A stretch of DNA of 44,108 nucleotides from a virus: positions 1 through 44,108 of the IMG/VR virus record IMGVR_UViG_3300031673_000125. One strand, written 5' to 3'. This document shows, one piece after another, positions 24,199-32,004 of this stretch. Made by a program: the position numbers and the translations under genes. The notes beneath the pieces were generated by a model, which saw only the letters and a program-made list of their open reading frames with translations, had not been told where the DNA came from and searched no databases. The number at the start of each line of letters is the position of its first letter. Position 1 is the first letter of the stretch.

Positions 24199-24612
24199 AT
24201 GCCTGATGCAACATCAACCCCTCCCCCAACGCCAGAAGAATCCCCTGAGAACAAGAAGGTGGAGACTGAGCCGCTCAAGATGAGCGACGAGCTCAAAAAT
24301 GAGCTCAAGAACGCCACTGGGTCAACGCTCAAGAAAGTACTTCTATGGGTGGTGGGTATCATCGTAGCCATCGGTGCTGCTGTCGCAGGTGTCTTCGGAA
24401 TTCTGTATCTCCTGAAGGGGAAGGGTCCAGTGCAGGGCGTGCAGGACGTCATACAGAAAACGAAGAACGAGACAGCGAAAGCGGACATCGAGGAGAAGAT
24501 CAAGGTGGCCGAGGCTAAGAACGCAGAGAAAGCTGTGATTGATAAGCTAAAGGAAATCAAGGAGATTGACGATGAGACGAAGCAACTTGAAGAGCTCAAC
24601 AAGCTCCTTTAG
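24199..24612 (+). CDS. Single-helix membrane protein with C-terminal coiled coil
   Basis: This 137-residue protein starts at ATG 24199 behind AAGGA (24186-24190). An upstream in-frame start would run through the terminator and is rejected. Residues 1-45 are acidic and Pro-rich, a membrane helix spans about 47-72, and residues 80-136 are Lys/Glu/Ala-rich and predicted coiled coil. The order membrane helix then coiled coil recalls i-spanins, and the next gene overlaps its end by 41 bases, as spanin pairs often do. The long acidic N-terminus is unlike usual i-spanins, so this is tentative. Confidence 0.6.
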   Translation: MPDATSTPPPTPEESPENKKVETEPLKMSDELKNELKNATGSTLKKVLLWVVGIIVAIGAAVAGVFGILYLLKGKGPVQGVQDVIQKTKNETAKADIEEKIKVAEAKNAEKAVIDKLKEIKEIDDETKQLEELNKLL

Positions 24613-25153
24613 CAGTCGGCTACCATGGTGGGCGATCCTTGTGGCTTTCGCAGCCATCCTGGCGTCGGTTGGTGCTAACGGCTGTGCGTCTGCCAATCTG
24701 CCTCCTGTCAAAACATACGACCAGGCTGCGAAGGAAGTGACGGCCAAGGGTCCGCTGGTGAGCGCCCCTATTGAAGAGCGAGAGGGCTTTAAAGAGGGCA
24801 CGAGCAAGGTAGTCAAGAAGGACGAGACGGTTCCCAGCAATGGTATCCTCATCGACAAGGATAAAGCTGCCTACTACGTTGCCATCAAAGCGGAGCGTGA
24901 CCGGAGGCGCAAGGAACTCGAGGCTGCGAGGAAGAACCTGGAAGTTCAGAAAATCATCCACGTATCTGCGCTCGATCACATCGCCGCGAAGGTCAAGGCC
25001 AACAACACCTGGTGGGAGCGCAACAAAGGTCTCATGGGGCTTGCCTTCGGTGCCGTTCTCGGAATCGGTCTGACGGTGGGAATACTGTACGCGGTGACCA
25101 AAGGCCAAGGTACATCTACTTCCAGCACCAACACGCATGTCCTTCGGTGGTAA
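24572..25153 (+). CDS. Membrane protein with N- and C-terminal membrane helices
   Basis: This 193-residue protein overlaps the previous gene by 41 bases in another frame. ATG 24572 is preferred: AAGGAG (24559-24564) is 7 bases upstream, while TTG 24566 would be too close. A basic N-terminus leads to a hydrophobic helix at about 19-36, ending at GANGCAS, so Cys38 might be lipidated although the box is not canonical. The middle is charged and helical (KAERDRRRKELEAARKN). A second helix (GLMGLAFGAVLGIGLTVGIL) lies near the C-terminus. It could be the outer partner of the preceding protein, but the second helix is not typical of o-spanins. Confidence 0.55.
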   Translation: MRRSNLKSSTSSFSSRLPWWAILVAFAAILASVGANGCASANLPPVKTYDQAAKEVTAKGPLVSAPIEEREGFKEGTSKVVKKDETVPSNGILIDKDKAAYYVAIKAERDRRRKELEAARKNLEVQKIIHVSALDHIAAKVKANNTWWERNKGLMGLAFGAVLGIGLTVGILYAVTKGQGTSTSSTNTHVLRW

Positions 25154-25157
25154 AGCA

Positions 25158-25343
25158 ATGAGCGACGACAAGAAATGGGCTGTGTGCTGTCGTGGGCGTA
25201 AGTGCCCAGAGGTGTTGGTGTCGGACGAAGAGGTGCTAATCAAGGATGACGACGGTGGTGAGGTAAAACTTTCGTTCAGAGATTTCGACCTCATCGTGGA
25301 AGTTGTCCACGGCATCCGTGACAATCCAGAACCACCCAAATGA
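25158..25343 (+). CDS. Small Cys-containing conserved-looking protein
   Basis: A 61-residue protein. ATG 25158 is 4 bases after the previous stop; ATG 25137 (seven residues longer) lies inside the previous gene and is a less likely start. The sequence opens with KKWAVCCRGRKCPEVLV, then an acidic turn (KDDDGGEVKLSF) and an amphipathic helix. Its Cys cluster followed by a beta-turn looks like a small metal or nucleic-acid binding module. Its 3' end overlaps the next start by 4 bases (ATGA). No family was recognised. Confidence 0.55.
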   Translation: MSDDKKWAVCCRGRKCPEVLVSDEEVLIKDDDGGEVKLSFRDFDLIVEVVHGIRDNPEPPK

Positions 25344-25771
25344 CGCTGTCCTTTCTGCTATTCGTTTTTCTTTCCTACGGTCTTGCCTTCCTCGCTGCGG
25401 ACGCTACCATCTTTGGCATATCTGCTAAAGCGTTCCTCGAAGACCCCACCGACGAAGAGTACATCCGGGAAGCAGGGATCCTTCCATTTAGACGTTGGCT
25501 CCTGCAGTTCCCTATAGGATTCGTGCGGCGGTTCTTCCAAAAACTCATGAAATGCTACTTCTGCATGGGTGTCTGGAGCGGGGCCTCTGCGCACCTCCTA
25601 CTAACTCTCTACGCAAACGTAAATCCAAACTGGCGTAATAGTTACTTTCTTTGGGGTCCTATTGACTCCAAAAACCTGGTGATCGGCTCGACTATAGCCG
25701 CTGTGCTGGGTGCTGGGTGCACCTACGTACTAGATCTCGTCGTAGGCTACCTCGAGAGGTTGCAGGAGTAG
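25340..25771 (+). CDS. Membrane protein with CxxC motif (DUF1360-like)
   Basis: This 143-residue protein starts inside the previous stop (ATGA). A membrane helix spans about residues 3-22, a second region follows CYFCMGVWSGASAHLLL (about 70-90), and a third helix lies near 112-135. The C-x2-C-x-G-x-W-x-G pattern resembles the DUF1360 family, small membrane proteins found in some phages and bacteria. It closes the membrane cluster. The function of that family is not known to me. Confidence 0.6.
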   Translation: MTLSFLLFVFLSYGLAFLAADATIFGISAKAFLEDPTDEEYIREAGILPFRRWLLQFPIGFVRRFFQKLMKCYFCMGVWSGASAHLLLTLYANVNPNWRNSYFLWGPIDSKNLVIGSTIAAVLGAGCTYVLDLVVGYLERLQE

Positions 25772-25779
25772 AGCAACGC

Positions 25780-27903
25780 ATGGGCATTATCAAGCTGACC
25801 AAAGACGCACTCCAGCGCCAGCTGTACCAAGGGATGACTGTGCACGTAGTACCCCGAGGGCTGTCGGTACCCTTGGACATATTCGCCTTAGGGGAAGTGC
25901 GGTACGGAAGAAAACTTACAGCGGTGCTGCCCCTACTCGTGCCTGACAACCGCTTCCGCCTCGCGGAAGATGCCATCTACCTCATTGACCGAATCACACT
26001 GAATCGACCCGTCACATGGATTGAAGGAGGGGGCTACGTCTCGATAGGGAGTCGAGAGCTCCACGAGGTGGTGGACGTGATCGAGGATGTGATTGTGTTG
26101 AACACAGGTCTGCGGGCAGACCATCCTGAAAGAGAGCCAGTCTACCACTACTCCAACCCCATTAAAGTGGAGGGTGCCTACTCAGCTGGGAAAAAACGGA
26201 TTGTCATTGACAGCACCAGCTACATTGTTCGTGGCGACTATATTGCTATCTCATCCACGCCTACGCTGACAACGGCATTTAAAGAATATAAAGTACTCGA
26301 CTATGCGTTTACTAGTTTAGTAAACGGCATTTATCAATACCAGGTAACGTTGGACCGAGGAATACATCGCGACCTTGACGATGAAGAAATAATACAAATA
26401 CGCGCATACCTGGCGTACAAATCTAAAATACTGCCATTGCCTGTAAACTCTGGGTTCGTACAACAGGTTCGTGGACCTTTCCTTCTTGACTGGCGCTCGA
26501 CTCCTTTCACCGCTGGGGTCACAATGGCGGAGACGCAGTACATACAAAAATACGATTCCGCTTACGGAAAAATCGGAGCGCCTTTAGAAATACAAAAGAA
26601 CACCGTCTTTTTAGAAGCTCCGATCATAGCCGACCAGTTCCTGTTTTGGGACAAGGTCGACGGCGAAATGAACTACGACAACAGTGACAAGAAGTTCCTC
26701 GCGCTGCTGAACGATGATGGGAAATGGTGGCTAAAGCATACATGCACACCCGTCATAGAAATACCGTTTACACATGCTTCTGGGTCGATGGTCACCGTGG
26801 CTGCGGCAAACCTTGTGAATAACGATTGGTTCCGGATAGACGATGGCGAAGATGCAATGCTCTTCGAGTTCCAGCTAAATGGATCCTACGTTCCAACACC
26901 AACGGTAGCGGCTACTGGATGGATTACTGTCGATCCAAATCCAGCGAATGTTCCACTAATAAACAACAACGACGGATTTACTCTGGATGATGGATTCGGC
27001 ACTGTAATTATTTTTGAGTACAAGGTTAACGCAGCGTTTGCACAAACCAGTGGAGCGCGTGTGATTGACATCACAGCAGCTGTTTTCCCTGTAGACGTAG
27101 CGGTTGCCACGGAGGCGGCGGTAAACGCAGTAGCAGCACTCAAGATAACAGCGGCACGCATAGGGGCCACGTTAAACCTGTCGAACGACGTGGTTAGTCT
27201 TCGTGGTAACCAACCGTTTACTCTTACCGCGAACCTGACTACTTTTCCGCTCAGTTGGGCATCTTCCTTCGCAATGAGTGGAGGAACTGATGACCTCGAG
27301 ACCATAGATGTCAGCGCAGCTACCACCGCTGTTGAAGTGGCTATTCTCACCAGTGCGGCGATTAACAGATCGGAACTGCAGGTAACAGCGGAAGCGCCTG
27401 GCATCTTCAACTCGTTCCAGATTTTCAGTGAAGTAAAAGGCGTAGCGGGTAACAACCCAATCACTTACAGCGTCACGGACTCCAACTTCCTCATCAACGG
27501 TATGAGCGGTGGAACAGGCGGTGTACAGTGGAGCTTCGAGATCACACCTGACCAAGATATTCTGCTGCGCACGAGGTTCTTCCCAAACGACTGGACAGAT
27601 GTGAATCTTACGGGTGGCGTCACCACATTGGTGAACGCTACATTGGCCTCCACGGATAAACCTATTGAGCGTATTGACATTTTGATGAAGGGTGCTGCTG
27701 CGGGCGAAGTGAAGATGGGTGACTGGAATATTGTTACGAGACGAATGGCAGCAGTTTCCCATGAGTACATATCGCAAATGCTAGGCGACCATACGTACGC
27801 AGCGAACGGTTTGTTTATAAAACCACTGTTCCCTTCGCTACGTGATCTGGAAACAAAGCTGGGCTGGTACGGAAAGCTCAACGGCGGCTACCTCCGCGTG
27901 TAA
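25780..27903 (+). CDS. Large virion (baseplate/tail) protein
   Basis: This 707-residue protein starts at ATG 25780, with AGGAG (25764-25768) 11 bases upstream; an in-frame upstream start would overlap the previous gene. It has no signal peptide. The N-terminal 230 residues are mixed alpha/beta. A pair of similar segments, FRIDDGEDAMLFEFQLNG and FTLDDGFGTVIIFEYKVN, about 55 residues apart, indicates an internal repeat in the middle. The C-terminus is beta-rich and ends in a helical segment. A local AT-rich patch occurs: 26281-26340 is 30% G+C. It is followed by another large virion-type gene after 12 bases. Likely a baseplate-region structural protein. Confidence 0.55.
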   Translation: MGIIKLTKDALQRQLYQGMTVHVVPRGLSVPLDIFALGEVRYGRKLTAVLPLLVPDNRFRLAEDAIYLIDRITLNRPVTWIEGGGYVSIGSRELHEVVDVIEDVIVLNTGLRADHPEREPVYHYSNPIKVEGAYSAGKKRIVIDSTSYIVRGDYIAISSTPTLTTAFKEYKVLDYAFTSLVNGIYQYQVTLDRGIHRDLDDEEIIQIRAYLAYKSKILPLPVNSGFVQQVRGPFLLDWRSTPFTAGVTMAETQYIQKYDSAYGKIGAPLEIQKNTVFLEAPIIADQFLFWDKVDGEMNYDNSDKKFLALLNDDGKWWLKHTCTPVIEIPFTHASGSMVTVAAANLVNNDWFRIDDGEDAMLFEFQLNGSYVPTPTVAATGWITVDPNPANVPLINNNDGFTLDDGFGTVIIFEYKVNAAFAQTSGARVIDITAAVFPVDVAVATEAAVNAVAALKITAARIGATLNLSNDVVSLRGNQPFTLTANLTTFPLSWASSFAMSGGTDDLETIDVSAATTAVEVAILTSAAINRSELQVTAEAPGIFNSFQIFSEVKGVAGNNPITYSVTDSNFLINGMSGGTGGVQWSFEITPDQDILLRTRFFPNDWTDVNLTGGVTTLVNATLASTDKPIERIDILMKGAAAGEVKMGDWNIVTRRMAAVSHEYISQMLGDHTYAANGLFIKPLFPSLRDLETKLGWYGKLNGGYLRV

Positions 27904-27915
27904 CGAGGGTAAACA

Positions 27916-30129
27916 ATGGCTATCATCCCTGGAATCAACTATACAATTCGTCAGTCGCTTGACCGGCTGCAGTATCAAGCATCCGTGTACAACGAAGAGT
28001 TTGTGCAGCGTATCCAGCTGATGATGGGCCACCCGGACTATTTCACTACTACTTCCTTTGGTATCGTAAGTGAACCAGACCCCGGAACAGCTGTTCCAGG
28101 AACGACAACCGTTCCGCTTACAGTTTCTGTAAATAGCACCAACGAAGAAACGTTAGACATCAGCCCAGGTATGGTGGTCACTAAAAGCGGGATGTGGATC
28201 TTGCTGCCTGATTACATACGGCAGGTAGAGCTCGCAGACCCATCTGTTGGCGTCACTAACGTGGTGTATTTACGGTACGTCGTGGACCCAGCAGACACAC
28301 AACTAAATGACTACTTCGATGCTGTAATCCCAGTAACGTACCGCCCGAGCTCCCCTAATAGTTTCTTAGGTGCACAGTCCCAGGTTGACACGGACACGCT
28401 AGAAGCTTACCAGGGGTACGACCAAAGCGTAAGAGATGACCTTGTTCCGCTGGCAATAGTGACCATGCAGAGCACAGAAGACCCACTTACCAGTGTGGTC
28501 ACTAGTGAACTGTCTATCGATCTCACACGAGGAAGCTACGGCATAAACAGGCCCTGGTTCTCGGCTGTGGACTCGGCGCATAGAGCACAGCTAGGAACAG
28601 GTGTGTCTACCGCTACCAACCCGCACGCGATTTCGCAGAACGATTTGACTATTGGTGATTTTACACCAATGCAGCTGCAGCTGGACCACGGAATGATCGT
28701 GGCCGACGACAGGTCAATTGCAAAGATCCCCGGTGTCCGTTGTGAAGTGGCCTTCCCGTACTCGTCTGTATTGACAGACGACTCAGTAGGCTCCAAAACC
28801 ACGTACCCCAACGCGGAGTATGTGGAGCTTACCAACTACCCAGTACGCTTGGGAAGAGCTTGGATAACCACTACAGGTACCACAACCGAGATGGACATTG
28901 GGTCGGACCTTGTTGAAGGAACCAATCGAGTAGTGTTCCCGAGGTTCACGATGCCTGCGGATGCCACCATCCACATTTACTACACCAAAGTAGATGCGTG
29001 TGAGCCGCCTGTAGGTAGGAATGAAATAGTCTTTACCACGAAGAACCCCGCTGAGGAGGAGTTGATTATCGCAGGTGGTTCCGGGTTTACGTCGCTCACA
29101 AATACTCAGGAGCCTTTCGCCGACGCGCAGAAGTTCCCCATGCTCTACGAGATACTGGTAGACGGGGAAGGCGAAATCATAAAAACCCCGCAGGTGGTTT
29201 ACTGCCACAAGCGGCTCGAGGTAATCGGGACGTCGGACACCTTCGACATAGGGCTCTACGGACCAGCCCGCATCATGTGCGGACTAGACGCTGCATCTGG
29301 TGACGCTACCATGATAGTGAAAGTGCATCTTTACGGAAAGGATGCCAACGGAAGTTCTATCGAACACGTATTCGAGTTTGACTCTTCCTGGGTAGACCCA
29401 GGTCCGGTACCCAAGGACACACTGACATCTCAAGCGATTAAGGTTACTCCTCAGGTTTTTGCCAGCCTGGACCAGATTATAATCGATGAAAAAACCTCTG
29501 CAGGCCCCAGTGCAGCTATCATGATGTGGGCCGCATTGAATCCGTATGACACTTACGACAAGTTAAAGGACGCCTGCCATGTTGCGCAGCTTATGTGGGA
29601 TGGCTTCCGCATGGCGGAGATTCGGGACAAGCGGATCATATCTACCACAGTACGCGACCAGCTACTCCGTCCGATTGGTAACGAGACGTTGCAGTATATC
29701 GCTATGGTAATGGCTGGAGGAAACGCAACAACATTTACAGAGGACTTTCGCGCCCCCAGGTACCACGACATGGTACCTAATACAGAGCGCGGAGCAAATC
29801 TTTCTAACGTTCTTCCAGCGAACAACATGAGCAAGCTGCGTGTGGGTGCAGAGGGCTACTACGCGACAAGAGCGGTTGCGGTAAACAGTGCATCTGGTAA
29901 TCATTGGCGCGTAGCCTTTGTACCTATTAAAGAAACACGTGCAGACATCTACTATACTTATCAAAACCCTCCGGTGCTGTACTACTGGTTCTTTACCTGG
30001 ATACCTGTTGTGATGACACCCGTCGCTGGTATACCCAACATGTTTGAGACCACATTGAGCGGTACCCCACCGATGATCAAAGTAGCGGTTAACTGCGTCG
30101 ACTACATCGGAATGGTCGTCTTCGGTTAG
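27916..30129 (+). CDS. Large virion structural protein
   Basis: A 737-residue protein. The N-terminus (IPGINYTIRQSLDRLQYQAS) is an amphipathic helix. Residues of about 50-240 are beta-rich with DISPGMVVTKSGMWILLPDY. A segment DSAHRAQLGTGVSTATNPHAI is a His-containing phage fibre/baseplate-type linker. The C-terminal 250 residues are mixed. No enzyme motif is apparent. Together with its neighbours at 25780 and 30139 it forms a three-gene block of similar composition, probably baseplate or tail-spike attachment proteins. Confidence 0.55.
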   Translation: MAIIPGINYTIRQSLDRLQYQASVYNEEFVQRIQLMMGHPDYFTTTSFGIVSEPDPGTAVPGTTTVPLTVSVNSTNEETLDISPGMVVTKSGMWILLPDYIRQVELADPSVGVTNVVYLRYVVDPADTQLNDYFDAVIPVTYRPSSPNSFLGAQSQVDTDTLEAYQGYDQSVRDDLVPLAIVTMQSTEDPLTSVVTSELSIDLTRGSYGINRPWFSAVDSAHRAQLGTGVSTATNPHAISQNDLTIGDFTPMQLQLDHGMIVADDRSIAKIPGVRCEVAFPYSSVLTDDSVGSKTTYPNAEYVELTNYPVRLGRAWITTTGTTTEMDIGSDLVEGTNRVVFPRFTMPADATIHIYYTKVDACEPPVGRNEIVFTTKNPAEEELIIAGGSGFTSLTNTQEPFADAQKFPMLYEILVDGEGEIIKTPQVVYCHKRLEVIGTSDTFDIGLYGPARIMCGLDAASGDATMIVKVHLYGKDANGSSIEHVFEFDSSWVDPGPVPKDTLTSQAIKVTPQVFASLDQIIIDEKTSAGPSAAIMMWAALNPYDTYDKLKDACHVAQLMWDGFRMAEIRDKRIISTTVRDQLLRPIGNETLQYIAMVMAGGNATTFTEDFRAPRYHDMVPNTERGANLSNVLPANNMSKLRVGAEGYYATRAVAVNSASGNHWRVAFVPIKETRADIYYTYQNPPVLYYWFFTWIPVVMTPVAGIPNMFETTLSGTPPMIKVAVNCVDYIGMVVFG

Positions 30130-30138
30130 GAGCTTCAA

Positions 30139-31053
30139 ATGGCACAGACGAGATACTACAACTACGGCGCGACACTGGACGACTTAACGGAGAACCTTAC
30201 GCAATACGCGCTGCATCCCAAAGGGGTGTACCGTGGGTTTGAGTTGTCGGTGAACACAGACTTCAACCTGGTGATGGGGGCTGGTTTTGGCCTGCAGCAT
30301 GATGGAGTCGTGTGGCAGGAAGATGACGAGCGCACGATTGTCTTCACGGCCCCGTCCATTGCAACTTCGTACACTTTGGTAGCTACACACACCAACCGTC
30401 GCATCTTGGGAGGAACAGCCGTTGAATATACGCTTGAGGAAGCGTTGGCAACAAACGAAACGGTTACAAACGGCATCGTACTAGGATGGATAAACCATCC
30501 AGGATCTGGACCGTTACTACAAGAGTACATCATAGAAGCACCCAAGCTGGCAGAGGATGACTACGCGATGTTGGTTTCGCAGTCATTACCTGTGGAACTA
30601 ATTCCGCCATTCACGCGGTATGCAAACTCAGTGGTGGGCACAGACATAACGTTCACCGATACTGCGTTCGACGTTGGAAATTTTCTCGTCTATGAAGAAG
30701 TGTCCAACACCCCCACCGCTATACCCCCTGTGCAGCAGTTAGTGCAAAACCTGGGGTTCTTCATGCAGAGCGGCCTACGTCCAGTCGCTGTCGAGGTCTA
30801 CGTAGAGTTTGCCTCTTCTCCTAGCACGCGCCTGACGGTAGAGCTATTTGATACCAGCCAGGCACCTGTAACAGTTACTGGAGGGGTTATTGCGGGCTCC
30901 GGTGCGTGGACAGCCCACCACGTTGACGTCGACCAGGCTTCTGGAACGTTCGACGACGGTAAACCCTACACAGTGCGCCTTACCTTCGACGTTAACCAAG
31001 GCGAGTACATTCGGCTAGGTAGAGCTCGCGTTCATTTCTGGAAGTACTTCTAG
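30139..31053 (+). CDS. Virion-type protein, smaller member of the baseplate-like block
   Basis: This 304-residue protein has AGGAG 7 bases upstream of ATG 30139. An N-terminal alpha/beta domain (TRYYNYGATLDDLTENL, then FNLVMGAGFGLQHDGVVW) is followed by a beta-rich second half with VAVEVYVEFASSPSTRLTVELFDTS, the look of a carbohydrate-binding-type beta-sandwich. It contains no signal peptide or catalytic motif. It may form the tip of the preceding complex. Confidence 0.55.
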   Translation: MAQTRYYNYGATLDDLTENLTQYALHPKGVYRGFELSVNTDFNLVMGAGFGLQHDGVVWQEDDERTIVFTAPSIATSYTLVATHTNRRILGGTAVEYTLEEALATNETVTNGIVLGWINHPGSGPLLQEYIIEAPKLAEDDYAMLVSQSLPVELIPPFTRYANSVVGTDITFTDTAFDVGNFLVYEEVSNTPTAIPPVQQLVQNLGFFMQSGLRPVAVEVYVEFASSPSTRLTVELFDTSQAPVTVTGGVIAGSGAWTAHHVDVDQASGTFDDGKPYTVRLTFDVNQGEYIRLGRARVHFWKYF

Positions 31054-31068
31054 GAAGGTATTAAACCG

Positions 31069-31587
31069 ATGATTACGCTCGTCAAATTTATGAAGAATCG
31101 CCAGGAAGACGCTCCACCAAATAACAAGGTGATCTCCAAAACGCTAGGCAAGACCGGCGTCCTCTCCTGGGAACACATCAACGACCAAGACCAGGTCCCC
31201 CAAGCAGAGGAGTTCTGGTACGTAGAAATAATGAAAGAAAAAGGAGCAGGTACCTCGAGAGGAGTGTTCATGCTGCGCCCTATCCAAAAAGTACCTGAGA
31301 AAGTCAAGGACGGGGAGCCAGATATTATACATATGATTCCTGGAACTTACACTACGGAACTCACAGAAAACACTATACTTCTTCATCCCAAAATTCTGAG
31401 CTACCCAGAGGAACTTGGACCAAACTGGATCTGCAGCTTGACAATGCGCAGAAAGCTGATGAATAAACATAGAGAAGAAGGTCAGTACAAAGTGAACAGC
31501 ATCATCGTTGTCTTTAACGGCGCGACCGACTGGCCGAAGGAAGAGCTCCCTGGAAAGGTTACTAACAGGGCTGAGGCGCAACAATAG
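31069..31587 (+). CDS. Hypothetical protein
   Basis: This 172-residue protein is mixed alpha/beta, with no Cys motif apart from a single IC. It has AGGAAGG upstream of ATG 31069. It marks the switch from virion-type to replication-type genes. No family was recognised. It could be a small DNA or protein-binding factor; nothing in it decides. Confidence 0.5.
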   Translation: MITLVKFMKNRQEDAPPNNKVISKTLGKTGVLSWEHINDQDQVPQAEEFWYVEIMKEKGAGTSRGVFMLRPIQKVPEKVKDGEPDIIHMIPGTYTTELTENTILLHPKILSYPEELGPNWICSLTMRRKLMNKHREEGQYKVNSIIVVFNGATDWPKEELPGKVTNRAEAQQ

Positions 31588-31605
31588 ATGAGAAGGATAC
31601 ATTAA

Positions 31606-32004
31606 ATGGGATGCTGTCGAGGACATGCCAAGCCTGCACCCGTCCAAAACGGGAGGCCACCTTGTAAAATACTAGAGCAGGGTGGTGCTAACGTGCGGTT
31701 CTGGACAATGAACGTCCAGGGCAGATACGGTCTGTACATGCGTGGCGAAAAGGGCAACTTCGTAGACGTTGCCCAGTTTATCTCTAACTACGGGTGCAAC
31801 GGACCTGTAGCTAGGACGGTTGTCAACAACCTGAATCGCGTGCTGCAGGCGATGAACAAAAACCCCGGACCCTTCCGCGACAAGGCCGCGACGGGCGTCT
31901 CCCTGGTGCAGATATTACGTACTGCTGACACAGTACTTTCTCCTGGGAGATCTCCAGATGGACGAAAACTTCATCCTTTCACCCCTCGCAGAAGAAACCT
32001 GTGA
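31606..32004 (+). CDS. Hypothetical basic protein overlapping polymerase start
   Basis: This 132-residue protein has a basic, Cys-containing N-terminus (MGCCRGHAKPAP, then PPCKIL) and a helical middle. Its last 47 bases overlap the polymerase gene in another frame, and its extreme C-terminus is Arg-rich. The overlap suggests that its translation is linked to that of the polymerase. No family was recognised. Confidence 0.5.
   Translation: MGCCRGHAKPAPVQNGRPPCKILEQGGANVRFWTMNVQGRYGLYMRGEKGNFVDVAQFISNYGCNGPVARTVVNNLNRVLQAMNKNPGPFRDKAATGVSLVQILRTADTVLSPGRSPDGRKLHPFTPRRRNL

Noticed and set aside
24199-25153. Classical i-spanin/o-spanin pair
   Set aside because: The overlap and coiled coils are suggestive, but the first protein has a long acidic N-terminus and the second has a C-terminal membrane helix and a non-canonical lipobox, so I left it as a possibility only.
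25717-25779. Earlier in-frame start for the large virion protein
   Set aside because: It falls inside the membrane protein gene and gives an odd Arg-rich leader; ATG 25780 has AGGAG upstream.
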